A DNA stretch of 64,000 nucleotides from positions 4,715,009 to 4,779,008 of the forward strand of contig CM040444.1 of the NCBI GenBank assembly GCA_022749755.1, written 5' to 3'. The position numbers were made by a program, and so were the translations under genes. The notes under the pieces were generated by a model. That model was not told where the DNA came from. It made no database searches and worked only from the letters and a program-made list of their open reading frames with translations. Below, one piece after another: positions 50,744-62,200 of the stretch; the stretch's first letter is position 1, and every line of letters starts with the position of its first letter. The stretch comes from Azadirachta indica. Lineage: Eukaryota; Streptophyta; Magnoliopsida; Sapindales; Meliaceae.

Positions 50744-53700
50744 TTAACTACGAAAATATTTCATAAATTTGCTGACCATTCCCTTTTTCATTTTCAAGGC
50801 TCGAATTGCCTCCAACTCCGTAGTGACTTCTTTTATGGTAGGCCTTTCTTTCCCCTTCATGTTTAAGCATCTCTTTGCAAGGTTAGCAAATGGCATGATC
50901 TCTTCTTTCTTTCCCATCTGCTTCACTTGATCATCAAGAATATTGTATAGACGGTTCTCCTTCACAGCATGAAGGAAATACTTTGTTAGATTTATGTTTT
51001 CTTGCATTGCTGAAGAAAATATCAGTTTTTCTTCCGTTAAAAGCTCAACAAGGATAACTCCAAAATTGTAGACATCTTTTTATCTGTTAATTGACTTAAT
51101 TGGTAGTATTTTGGATCCAAGTAACCCAAAGTCGCTATTATTACTGTACTAACATGAGTTTGATCGATGGCAATAAATTTTGATGTTCCAAAATCTCTAA
51201 CTTTTGCTCTGTATTTTTCATCTAGAACTATATTTGTAGACTTGATGTCTTGATGGTAGATGGGAGTAGTAGCTAATGATTGTAGATAAGAAAGAGCCCT
51301 AACAACTTCAATTGCAATCCGCAAATGCATTTCCCACATCAATTTGAAACTCTTCATTGCAATTATGTATGTATTGGGAAAGGGTTCCATTAGTAATGAA
51401 TTCATAAATTGATAAAGGAACTTCAGTCTCTAAACAACATCCCAATAGTTTAACGACATTCCTATGGTTGATCTGGGAAAGAATGACAAGTGCGTTAATG
51501 AATTCTTAGAGCTTTTCTCCATCTACAACTTTGGATTTCTTAACTGCAATGATTCTTCCATCTTCCAACATTCCTTTATAAATAGTTCCTTGGCCTCCCT
51601 CACCGAGTATTCTACTCTATCGAAATGGTCAGTGGCGTTATCCAACTCCTTTGCATTGAACAACTTTCATCTATCAACACTGCCATCATATGAGTTCAAC
51701 ATTTGCTGCAAAAGCAAGCCGCCATTCCTCTTGAAGAACTTTCTTATAAGCTTGATCTTCTTTGTTTTCTCTATGAATAAGCACAGTCTAGTTCTCCCAG
51801 ACTGGCACCAATAGCTGCATAATCCAATTTAAAATCAAAGTTGGTTTAATTTAAAAACATTGAAGTCTTAGGATTCAAGCTTTCCCAACCACTGCAGACA
51901 CTAACATATATACAAATTCTTATATGCGGGCAACTGGAAATGGCTGCACTAAAGGACTATACATAATGCACTCAATCTGCGACAAACAACATCAAAAGAA
52001 GAAGAAGAAGAATATGAATTGAACAAAATCTTTCGGTTTTTTGTTTTTAATCTTTTTGTCTTGGATGAGGAATGCTACAAAAGAAAAAAGAAAAGGAAAA
52101 TAAAGGGGTTTACGGAGATAATTAATATTTACGTGAGGAATCTTGACCATCTAATATTACAAATACTATTTGTCGAAAATTTGAAAAAGAAAAACAATAT
52201 TTAAGCTAGAAGATGTTCTGAATTCTTGTTTGTGACCCCCAGCTTCTCCGACAAGTCTATTATATATTAAGCTTCCCAGAAGATAAACTGTTTTCAGTCC
52301 AAATCATAGAGACCAAGATTCCATAATTAACGTGAAGACTTTCAGAGACTAAAAATGCATAGCTGACAAGGACCGAGGTTTGTTGAACCTGTTGAGCCCA
52401 GCTTCTGCGAGGTTTTCAGAGACTCCTGAAAGGGGGTATTTGAATCTTTAGATTCATCAACATCTGCTATGTGATCAAACAAAAAATATTTAGAATTATT
52501 ATGTTGCCTACAAGTAATTTGGAGAAAAATTTGGCTAGTCAACGGCTAGAAATTTCATTTTTGAAAATGTTATTTTAAAGATCATGGCTTCGTTTATTTA
52601 TTTATTTTTATTTAATAAAATTAGAAACCGAATAGATCAGGGAATTGAAGCTTACTTTTTTTCTTTTAATTCTCCAAGCAAAAGCTTAGAGAAAATTTAT
52701 TAAAATAAAAAACAAAACAAAACAAAGTGTAGCATTGGCACAAAGGCCTACAAGCAGATTGCTATGCCAACCGAGCAAGATAGCGAAAGAAAAATGGCAG
52801 TAGGAAAACTGCCAGCAAGCATTTGCTAAAAACAGCAAACAGCAAACAGCAACAAGTAAACAACCCCCATCAACAGAAACAGCAGAAGAAAACCAGCAGC
52901 AAGCTGCAAGTACAAACAGAAAACTGCAGCAAGATACATCCACAAACAACATGAAACTGCAGAGAATGCAACAAGAGACAAATCTAAAGCAGGGCAGCAA
53001 CAAAGTAGATCCGAGGCAGAGGAGTAGCATCATAAGCACAATAACCACTACTCTTCAGTATAAACCAGCAACAGATTAGGACGTTAAATGAAGCGAAAAT
53101 TCGGAAAACCCCATCGGTTTTTGAAGAGAGTCTCTTGGATTGAGCAGGAGGGTGAGCAAACCAAGTGAAGGAGGGACATGATAATCCTATATTAGCCATG
53201 GAGTCAGCTACTTGGTTACCCTCCCTGAAAATGTAGCTGCAATATAATGACATTTGTGAAATAAGCAAACGACAATTGATCCAGTCATTGTAGATAAACC
53301 AAGGAGGCTTATAAGAACTGTCTAGCAAGCAAGAAAGAGCGGCTTTGGAGCCACTTTCCGATCAAACAAACTGCCATCCCCGTTTAGCAGCATGATTAAC
53401 CGTATAAATAATAGCCATTACTTCTGCGAAAAAAGAAGTATCCCCCAAATTCACTACAAAAGCTCCCACGAAGCGACCGGAATGATCTCGAAAAACACCG
53501 CCACAAGTTGCCTCACCAGGATTGCCATTAGATAGTCCCGCCGTATTCACTTTGATAAAAGGAAAAACAGGAAGCAACCAAAGAACCTGGGTAATCTGTG
53601 GAGCTTTACAAATATTGGCAGGAATTCCAGCAGCTCGCAAAATGCAAAGGTCTGAAGACGAATAGACGAAGCCGGGACAATCTGAAGACCAAGATCTAAG

Positions 53701-54251
53701 ATAAGACTTACAAGACAAAGATTCACGACAATTGAAGCTTACTTTGTTCAAGGCGAAGATGGGAATTTCCTTGCTTGCAATCCAATTGAATCACTGGAAA
53801 ATTCCTGGCAGAGTAGTTTGTATTAGTACGAAAAAGCGTCAATTAGAAATTCTGATTGTCCCAGTTAAACAACTGACGAACGTGTCACGTGTTGTTCATC
53901 TAATAGATTAATTTTGTGTACAAAAAGGCCATATTTGCCTCAAGCCCTCCTCCTTCGTCGTTGCCTCCTAAAGATTCACTGTTAAATATCTTCAACGGTT
54001 AGGGGATTCCCACGGTTTGACAATATTTGACGGCATAACCTCTTTTTATCTCCGCCAAGAGAAAATTCTCTCACTTCCAAGTCAATACTCTTGATGAAGA
54101 AGGAATTACCAGCTGATAATATGTAATGTGTGTCAAACCATTTGTTAATAGGACAACAGCACTAAGCTTCGGCTGTAAATGGAAGTTGGAAGGAAGCGTT
54201 TATTTGTTGCAATAACAGCAAGAAAAACTAGAACAGCTATAGGAATATCAT
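50744..54251 (-). pseudogene. WAK-like receptor kinase pseudogene 3
   Basis: Exon 1 (54251 to about 53743) has several stops near its start. Exon 2 (52463-52373) has lost its donor: CT replaces GT at 52372-52371. Exon 3 (51814-50744) is broken into two open pieces around 51010-51035 and has further damage near 51510 and 51640. Readable parts include [17 protein letters not shown] (HQD for HRD), VRDFGTSK and [14 protein letters not shown] fragment is inserted at the exon 1 donor. It cannot encode a working receptor. Confidence 0.85.
52659..53745 (-). mobile_element. 5'-truncated L1-type LINE with 16-bp target duplication
   Basis: AATTGAAGCTTACTTT occurs at 52643-52658 and 53730-53745. The insert on the minus strand reads an RNase H domain (VFRDHSGRFVGAFVVNLGDT, FFAEVMAIIYTVNHAAKRGW, FREGNQVADSMANIGLS), then a non-coding 3' region and an A-rich tail facing 52659. 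The first catalytic Asp of RNase H is Ala here (KVNTAG). It lands exactly on the exon 1/intron 1 boundary of kinase pseudogene 3. Confidence 0.85.
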
Positions 54252-54519
54252 CCTTCAATCTCTTTTTCTTCTTGTTTTTCTGCAGATAATTACACAGCTT
54301 AGTCTCTTTAGCTACATAAGCTTTTACTTACAATCTTCTTGTTTCCTTGTCATTTTCTTATTTTAATCCAGGTTGACTGGAATAGTCTCAGGCCTACTCG
54401 ATGAGGAAAAGAACAACAATATCTTCTTAAAAAACTTAAAAAGAACTACTAAAATACGTACTGTTCTTTTCGTCTGCAGTTGACATTTTTTTAATCTATT
54501 TATTTATGAAGCAAATGCC

Positions 54520-55692
54520 AAGGGCATTGGTTAAAAATGTTGGAAAAGATTGGGGTAATTTTTGCAGTTTTTAACAATTTACTATTCATACAAACAGTAA
54601 TCCGTATATATAAACAGTACAATATAGATGAATGGTAATCTATGCACCAAATTTATTAGAATTTGGACTTTCCCAAATTTACCTCCAATTAAAAATTCTC
54701 ATATGTATTAATACTAGTAAGTGCATCAAAGATACAATTATCAATTCTCCCAAAAGGCCACAATTATTACGAGCAAATATATTAATGATGAGGAACGCAT
54801 TTTTGCTATGCTACTGATATTTGCTTTCCTATTCTGCCCAAGCTTGGCTAGGGAAGAGTTACCAGGTGTAAGACAAAAAAAAAATATGCTAATTCGGGTC
54901 GAGAATATTATATTTAAATTATTTAAAACTCTTAATGGTAAATAAAAAAAAAGAAAAAGTAAGGCTACTCTATTTTAACAAAAATTACTATTGCAAAAAT
55001 ATCAAAAACCAATGAAAATTATTATAATCATATAACATAAGAATTTTACATAAAAAGTTCCAATATCCAAAAAAAATACCGTGGATTCTCAAAGAAAAAA
55101 ATCTATTATATAATAAATTTGTACAATTGCATAGTTTTTCTCTAAAATCTCAAAAATTTCAAATACTCCTGCTCATAAGATAATTCAAAGAATTACTTTA
55201 CTATATAAGTATTTTCACTTTAACTATTTTACCCATAAGACTAAAGGAGAATTTAAAACAAAATACTTAAAAACATTCTTTTATGTAATCTTGAATGGCT
55301 CTTCTCACTTGCTCTAACGAGATATTAGAAAGCTTCAATTTATAGGCAATGGGAGAGGGAAAACTTAGCATTCTTCACATCTTTGGCATAAAAAAACTTG
55401 AGTCAAATTTGTTGCATGGAAAGAATAAAAACTTCAAAGTTGTGGAAAACATAATCCGCATCCCTGAATTTTCATGCCAAATACATCAATTTTCTTGATT
55501 TCATTGCTAGAATTACAACAAGGATGCCACGTGTCCTTATGGGTATCCAGAGCAATGTCGAAAGTTAATTCCAAACTTAAAGAAGAATAAAATATGTTGC
55601 CTATGCAAGAAAGCAGAAGTTGTAGAACCAGGAAGAACAGTATAATAATAAAAGGAGGACTGGCGCACCATCAGAATACATGTTAAACTTAC
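54520..55692. other. Intergenic stretch
   Basis: Mostly AT-rich. A 74-codon plus-strand frame at 54721-54945 contains a hydrophobic run (MLLIFAFLFCPSLA) that could look like a signal peptide but has no other support. The region 55280-55640 is less AT-rich and includes CCACGTGTCC, but no gene was recognised. Confidence 0.4.
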
Positions 55693-56051
55693 CTCTGAAG
55701 TACAATAGGAGGCCCATTTCCAAAGTTGTCATTGGTGACCAATGCCCCTTTCCAGTTCAGTGACCTGAAGAGTTCTATTTTTTCCATTTTTCATCAGTGC
55801 TTCAACAAAAGGAGATAGGTCTATTCCTCCAAATGGGCGTAAAGCTGCAGCTCTCTACGGCCACCACCATGTAAGCGCATATGAGGCCAAGAAGGAAAAA
55901 TTAAAAAAGAAAAAATGAATTATTAAGTAACTAACTATAACTTCCCTAACTTTGAATTCCTGTCCAGCAGAACGGCAAAGGTTACATGCATCTTCCTGTC
56001 TTCCAGCCCTCAATGGAGTACATACATGTTCCAGTAAAGATTCATCTTGTT
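55693..56051 (-). pseudogene. NUP107: NUP107 two-exon gene fragment
   Basis: Exon-like piece 56051-55960 reads LLEHVCTPLRAGRQEDACNL and CRSAGQ. Piece 55854-55693 reads RAAALRPFGGIDLSPFVEAL, MKNGKNRTLQ, GIGHQ, then a stop (TGA at 55731-55729, where the family has Trp) and LWKWASYCTSE. These match consecutive parts of the nuclear-pore scaffold protein Nup107. The two pieces are separated by intron-like DNA with an AG acceptor before the second. The first has lost its GT donor (GGACAG/GA). No other exons are visible nearby, so this is a duplicated genomic scrap, not a processed copy. Confidence 0.75.
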
Positions 56052-56642
56052 CTGTTGAGGTAAAACAGTTAACCTAGCTTTAACACATACATTGCATATG
56101 AAAATAGCAGTAAATAATATGATAATGAAAATAAGCTTAATAGAATTTGTAGGACAGTTATTTGAGTACTTTGTCGTCAGGTAGCTGATGCGCATTTTCA
56201 CATGTTGGAGCATCAAAATCCTAAGTGATGAACATAGTTTCTATTGGAAGCACCTTTCTTGACTAACTGTTAAATAGAATATTATTCTTAACATATATAA
56301 ATTCTGCATTTTGCTAAATACATGGTAAAGCTATGTGATATACACGAGGCTGTACTACAGTTTCTCAAATTTTCTCCCTTTCATTACAATCTTCAACTCT
56401 TCTCTTATAATCACAATGAAAAAATTGAGAAAATTTTTCTTGATGTATGGTATAATTAGTAGGTATTGACCCTAATAAACTTTGTGCGCTTATCATGCAT
56501 TTCCTAGAATTACAGCAATTAGCATATATGTTTTTAATTTATTGAAAGAAAAATTAATTAACCTAACACAAAATAATCAAACAATTAATTAACACATGCA
56601 GGAAGTTGCATTATATGCTTAAGCTAAGCAGCCTTACAAAAA
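56052..56642. other. 3' flank of the DUF4220/DUF594 gene
   Basis: I see nothing codable here apart from the edge of the NUP107 fragment. The segment directly below 56643 is the likely 3' untranslated region of the minus-strand gene. Confidence 0.5.
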
Positions 56643-58961
56643 CTACTTTCCAATCAGATGAGCTCTAGCATGTCCTTTGGATATCTGAAACTGCTGTGTC
56701 AAACCAAAATGAGCCATAAGTAGCCATACATGCGTAAGAAGCTCTCCTCCCCGTCTCAGCTGTCGACCATGTTGACTTCCTCTGCTTTGGCTTGCAGCAT
56801 AACTTAGCATCTCTATCCAAACATCTCTAATAGTCTCCCATTTCTTCTTTTCCGGAATTTTATTAAGTGCTGATGCAAGCCTGCACGCATCAAACAACGC
56901 AGACTTGCTTCTGTCTCCTTTCACTTTCATGGGTAGCACGTAAGTTTTCACTTGTAGTAACATTGTCGAAGCTTCAAGTCTTTTCTTCCGCTTCTTGTCT
57001 GTGTCTTGGGCGTTATCATGAGTCTGTTTTAGACAATAGATGGACTTTCGCTCCTCCAGGAATTTCCTGGCTTCACAAATTGTGTCCCGAAATCTGATAA
57101 GCCCTATTCCAACTGGCAACAAGAAGGGATACATAACCAGTATATACAACATGTATTGTGACAAATGCTTGCACATTTCTCGAGTTGATGCGATTTCACC
57201 TGCAAGTTTGTTGTCCTCAGCACTCGTGTTTGGTTTTGATTGTGTTTCACCTGCATTCTTGTCTGTCTGAGTGCTCATTTGAGGATTTGGATTGATGCCA
57301 TCTGCATTGTTGTTATCCTGAGTGCTGGTTTGAGGATTCGATTTGATGTCTATTGTAATACTGTCCTGGGTGCTCGTTCCAGATTTTGACTTGACTCCAC
57401 CTGCAATGATGTTGTTCTGATAGTCAAAATTATAGCAAAGTTCTGTTGCGATGTGCCAGATAAGGATGCTTTGATCAAACTCAACATCCTTAACACTCCA
57501 TTCAAGAAACTGAAGCTTATTGATCTCCAGAGCACGGCTTCCCCTGCTGTATAAGTCTCCAAGTTGTACGTCGTTTCCCTGTTTCTCCTTGTTTTCTTTG
57601 AACTGATGCTTACTCTTAACATGATCGAGAATTAGCGGTCTCAAGTTTTCTTCAGGCATCTGTATATGGCTTCTGTAACGATACCTCTCCCCTATTTTAT
57701 CCAAGCAGAGGACGCTTATAATTCTCCAGCCAGGTTCTTCTTCAAGGCAGAAGCTTATAAAACTGTATTGTCCCATAAAATTCGACCAACTTTGTTCTTT
57801 TATTAATGGTTCCAGCCATTGAATAGGTTTTAAGATGACCGTTTTACCTTGCTTGATCAACCAATTTTTGGAGTGGTCTGACAAAAGTAGAACAAGGGCT
57901 GCATATATTTCTAAAAGAACAGCTACAATCAGCAACCCAAAAGTTATGTAAATGTCTACTGTGGAATATTTCTGCTTGCCAGTAAATGAGAAAATCCCCA
58001 ACACGATGCCGGTGAGAACAGTGGTTATAAAACGGCGACCCAGGCCCCAAGGTGTATAAATTACTGTTGCCTTGGTATACAGGAGATCATACACGAAACC
58101 TAGTTCAATTGCTATGATATCAAAAACTTCAGCAGCAGACATATCTTTGAATAAAGATCTACTGATTTCGTGCTCTTGCGGGCTGAGGATGAGATCTGCA
58201 AACAGACACTTGAACCTACGAAACAACTCAGAGGCTTGAAAAACGTGTTTTTCATCTTCATTAGAAGTGATTTTATCTCCAAATGCAGATATATTTGTTC
58301 TATCGGCTGGAGCATCTGTCATTTCTTTGACCTCCAGGAAGTACCCTTCTGCGTGTTTCAAACAGTACTCATCCATGAATTTCGCATATTTCGGACCAGC
58401 ATCAGCAGGAGTGAGCATGGAATCTCTGAGTCGATCACTGCTTACCGACCAAAGAGTCCATGTTCTCTCTATATATTTGATGCATCCAACAAAAATCATT
58501 GGTATTGCAAGGGCTGAAAACGGAGATCCATTCCATGCTGTGAAGAAGATCAACAATGTTGCGAGCGTCTGAAAAACCAGTTGAAAAGCATGTCGTAAGT
58601 ACAATTCATTGTCTTCTAAAGCATAAGCGGTGATAGTATCAGGGCCACCCAGATGCAGAAGAAGGAATGGTGCCCAGAATGCCGTAATTTCAATGTTGGA
58701 ATCAATACCATGTTCATAGACTTCTCCAAGGTCATTTAAGAGTATGCCAAGGCCGATGGTTGCTACAGAATCTGCAAGCAAGTAGGCAGACCAGACTACA
58801 CACTTGAGCAAAGTATTGGGACTACACTTCCTACGATTGCCAAAAAGGATTAGAACTATTTGACACAAAAGGCTGAGAAGAATCATTGCTCTCAGCTCCC
58901 ATTGTTTCCACAGTTTTCTTAACCTCGGAGGAAACACCTCCATTATCGCCCTCTTCTTCAT
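56643..58961 (-). CDS. DUF4220/DUF594 membrane protein, intron-free coding region
   Basis: A 772-aa plant-specific protein with no assigned biochemical role. The N-terminal half (DUF4220) begins with a Trp-rich segment (LRKLWKQWELRAMILLSLLC), has several membrane segments, and includes the family wording FWAPFLLLHLGGPDTITAYA and LEDNELYLRH. Two more membrane segments lie near residues 320-370. Residues about 515-585 are a hydrophilic insert of four tandem 16-17-residue units (ending STQDxxxA). A further membrane segment follows, then the C-terminal DUF594 motif WIEMLSYAASQSRGSQHGRQ, LRRGGELLTHVWLLMAHFGL. Such genes often sit in tandem arrays; only one is in this window. The start is the ATG at 58961; an upstream in-frame TTG is not a plausible start. 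Confidence 0.9.
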   Translation of the reverse strand: MKKRAIMEVFPPRLRKLWKQWELRAMILLSLLCQIVLILFGNRRKCSPNTLLKCVVWSAYLLADSVATIGLGILLNDLGEVYEHGIDSNIEITAFWAPFLLLHLGGPDTITAYALEDNELYLRHAFQLVFQTLATLLIFFTAWNGSPFSALAIPMIFVGCIKYIERTWTLWSVSSDRLRDSMLTPADAGPKYAKFMDEYCLKHAEGYFLEVKEMTDAPADRTNISAFGDKITSNEDEKHVFQASELFRRFKCLFADLILSPQEHEISRSLFKDMSAAEVFDIIAIELGFVYDLLYTKATVIYTPWGLGRRFITTVLTGIVLGIFSFTGKQKYSTVDIYITFGLLIVAVLLEIYAALVLLLSDHSKNWLIKQGKTVILKPIQWLEPLIKEQSWSNFMGQYSFISFCLEEEPGWRIISVLCLDKIGERYRYRSHIQMPEENLRPLILDHVKSKHQFKENKEKQGNDVQLGDLYSRGSRALEINKLQFLEWSVKDVEFDQSILIWHIATELCYNFDYQNNIIAGGVKSKSGTSTQDSITIDIKSNPQTSTQDNNNADGINPNPQMSTQTDKNAGETQSKPNTSAEDNKLAGEIASTREMCKHLSQYMLYILVMYPFLLPVGIGLIRFRDTICEARKFLEERKSIYCLKQTHDNAQDTDKKRKKRLEASTMLLQVKTYVLPMKVKGDRSKSALFDACRLASALNKIPEKKKWETIRDVWIEMLSYAASQSRGSQHGRQLRRGGELLTHVWLLMAHFGLTQQFQISKGHARAHLIGK

Positions 58962-59280
58962 CAAGATTAAACTGCTAGCAACTGAAAATAATTTACAACC
59001 AAACGAATTAATTCAGGATTTGTATGTTTCAATATTCAACTAGATATATAGAGACACCCATACGTTTAAAATGCGGATTTAACTCAAATCAGCGCTGATT
59101 GTGGTTGTATTGAAAATAGACTGAAAGTATAAAAACAAGTATAAAACCACAGTTCTTACCTGTGACGATCATGCTGGATATATACCTTCAGTAGTTGTAA
59201 TTCCGAATCTGAGTGTCTTTCTAAATCAAAGCTCTAGTCTGTGTAGTCTGAAAAGAAGAAAGACCAAAGGTAAAGGATGC
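58962..59280 (-). other. 5' leader with intron of the DUF4220/DUF594 gene
   Basis: An acceptor (TTTTCAG) ends at 58982, 21 nt above the ATG. A good donor (CACAG/GTAAGA) lies at 59160/59159, giving a leader intron of about 177 bp. The leader exon extends upstream from 59160. No ATG decides otherwise. Confidence 0.5.
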
Positions 59281-59299
59281 TTGCTACGTGGAATCGGTG

Positions 59300-62200
59300 A
59301 ACAGTTGTTTTAATTATACTAAGGCCATTCAGTCAACGTTTTTGTCTGAAAGCGAATGAATTTTTTTTATTAATATACATATACATCAAACATTTATTTT
59401 GAAACTTTTATGCAGTACGATTTTTATAATGAGCAATGTGATGACAGAACATCTGTCTCGTTTTTTAAAAAAGACTCGTCGGTTGACCTGTCTTATAAAT
59501 CAAGGGAAGGCTATGGTTGTAATTTTTACTGTACAGCACTAATTTTTTTTTAAGAAAAACAGTTTCACGTGGGAAAGAACTTTTCCCTATTTTTTAACTT
59601 AATATACCGTTATCCCTCTATATTTTTTTAATATTTTATCACTTTCTTAAGTTCTAATTTTTTCCTTTAATCTTTCAAATTTTTTTGTTTTTATAATTTT
59701 ATAAATCAATTGAATTGAAAAATAAAATAAAAAAAATAATCAAAGGGTGATAGGATATTAAAAAAAATATAAAAAAATATTTACATATTAACTTAAAAAT
59801 TAGAGGAGTAATAGGTATTCTCCCATCTAAATATGACAATTTTTTTCATAAAAGTGGTAGCCTTAAGGGCCTAATCCATTCAAGGCAACGATCGAAAAAG
59901 ATTCTTTTAAAATTTTGGTAATCAGATCCAATTTAAAGATGGAAATTCATCCCCATTTCAAAAATGGGTCGGAGATGGTGATGAATTTTTTTCCCACCCT
60001 GTCCCCCATTTATAGCTAAAATAATTAAAAATTAATAAAATTGATTTAAATTAGAATAATAAATTTTGATAAAATAAAAATAATAAATTGATATCAAACA
60101 AAATAATTAATTTGTAATTAATGAACTAATATATTGTAATATAGTAATATAACATTAAAAAAAAAAACAAATAAATTCTTAAAGATTTTCTTTTTATTTT
60201 TAAATTTTAATTTTTTTACCAAATAAAATTATCAAAAAAAAAATGCTCTGATATTGATTTTAATACATTTTTCTAACTTTATCAATTCTATTAAAAATTA
60301 TATCATTTACTACTACAATTATTTATTTTACTATTTATATAGATTAATAAAAGTATTATAATAAATGCATCAATGGAATTTGATATATTGTTCCAAAGAA
60401 ATTTTCATTAACTCTAATATTTTATATAAATTGTCTTTATCAAATTGATGATTGTTATCATTTATCTTATTTTTTATAATTAATTCATGAAAAATCAAAT
60501 ATCTTTATTATATTATTTTGATAATATATAAAATGGTGATTCTACTATAAATAATTAATTTATTATTATTAAAAATATATTAAAACATAATTTGTATTCT
60601 AATATTTGATAAAAGATTAAAATTAACAATGTATTTTTAAATACCAAACTAAATATTAATAATTATATGAGTTAAGTTTTGTTAAATACTTTAAATACGT
60701 AATCAAGTCAATAAATTTAATATTTTAAATATGTTTTTGTGATATGTGGGATTTTTATCAACATACTCTTTATTTTTGAAAAATTTTATATTATATATAA
60801 TAATTTTTTAATTTGAAACAATTTACATTTTGTAATAATAATTACCCATAATTTTGTATAAATGCATTTAAAATTTTATTATTGTTAATTTTATTAAATA
60901 TTAATTATAAGTCACAAAATTAATATTGTAAAAGTTTTATTTTTACTTCTTTTCATAATTTAGAGTTTAAAAATTAATTTAAATCAAATGAAAATTATTC
61001 AATAAGGAATAGCTTATTAGATTACAAAAAATAATAAGTTAAACAAGTGAAAAATATTAATATTTTAATAAATTATAAATTTATGATATACATTATTTAA
61101 ATTAAAATTTAAAAAGGACAACATTTACAACACTAGACAATTAAATTTTATAATAAGATATGATGAATAATTAAATTTTGATTATAACTTAACTAAATCT
61201 TTTAGATCTCTTAATATGGAATTATAAAACGTAATATGATAATTAATCATACATATTTATAATTAATATAATATAAAAATAAATATATTAACAAAAATAA
61301 ATAATTAATTCAATTTATATAAATGTGTTTAGGTGATCATAAAATATATTGATTATATTATAATTTACATAAATATTATATTATGTCTAAAAAGCATATA
61401 CAACCTTTGTAATTTATAATAATAAATTATATCAATATATTTTTAAGATAAATTTTTTTTCAATAAGTAGTTTGTGTTATACGCGAAATTGTGTTGAAGG
61501 TTTAATTGGTAATAGTTGTCAATTATCTTATTTTTAACAATTAATTTATAAAAAATTAAATATTTATTTTTATTATATTATGTTTGATATGTGAAATGAT
61601 GATCTCACATATAAAAAATTATTACTAAGAAGATATAAAAATTTAATTTGTATTATGAGATTTGATAAAAAAAATTTAAAAAAAAATTAAAATTTAATCA
61701 CTCCTTTAATGCTTTCATAATAAGAGACAGTGACAAAATCAAATAAAATATTTTTTATGTACTCATCTCATTAAATGTGTATGAGTAATGCAATGGTGAG
61801 TAATGCACTAATTTCTATTGAATTTTTATTTATTTTTTAGGTAGTTAAACTAGGTTAACAAGGGGTTGGGGACGTGCGGGGATATTGATAAGTTAAAAAT
61901 ACATTTTCAAGTATAAATTTATTAAAAAATAATAATTATATTTTATGTAATAATAGTTATTTAGCAAAAAAAAAAAAACTACTAAATCATTCAAATACGA
62001 TAAAATACAATATATATTTATCTAAAAAATACATTAATAAATAATAATACTATTTTATAACACAATAACAGTATAATATTTATTAATATATAACAAATTT
62101 ATTTATTTTATACTATATTTTATTTTATTATTTTTTATGATTTAAGGTATATAGATATATTTTATTTAAGTACAATATAGCCTAAATATGTTGTAAAATA

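Larger units (their letters stand above)
48450..54500 (+). repeat. Segmental duplication, copy B
   Basis: Direct copy of 41745-46430, with LINE insertions at 48656-49166 and 52659-53729. It has more lesions in its kinase gene than copy A. The gene-free part 49170-50740 matches 41880-43540 nearly throughout. Confidence 0.85.

Noticed and set aside
52686..53048. 120-codon Cys/Leu-rich minus-strand frame
   Set aside because: It lies in the 3' untranslated part of the LINE fragment and has low-complexity composition.
54632..54945. Frames with a signal-peptide-like run
   Set aside because: The hydrophobic stretch alone in AT-rich DNA is weak evidence. There is no conserved mature part, cysteine pattern or gene structure.
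56867..58572. Several plus-strand frames of 70-115 codons
   Set aside because: They are shadows of the DUF4220/DUF594 coding region.
58962..58964. TTG as the start of the DUF4220/DUF594 protein
   Set aside because: Plant cytosolic initiation at TTG is implausible, and the adjacent ATG at 58961 is in frame.
59930..61890. Possible DNA transposon bounded by G/C-run patches
   Set aside because: The two patches do not pair as convincing inverted repeats and no target duplication was found.
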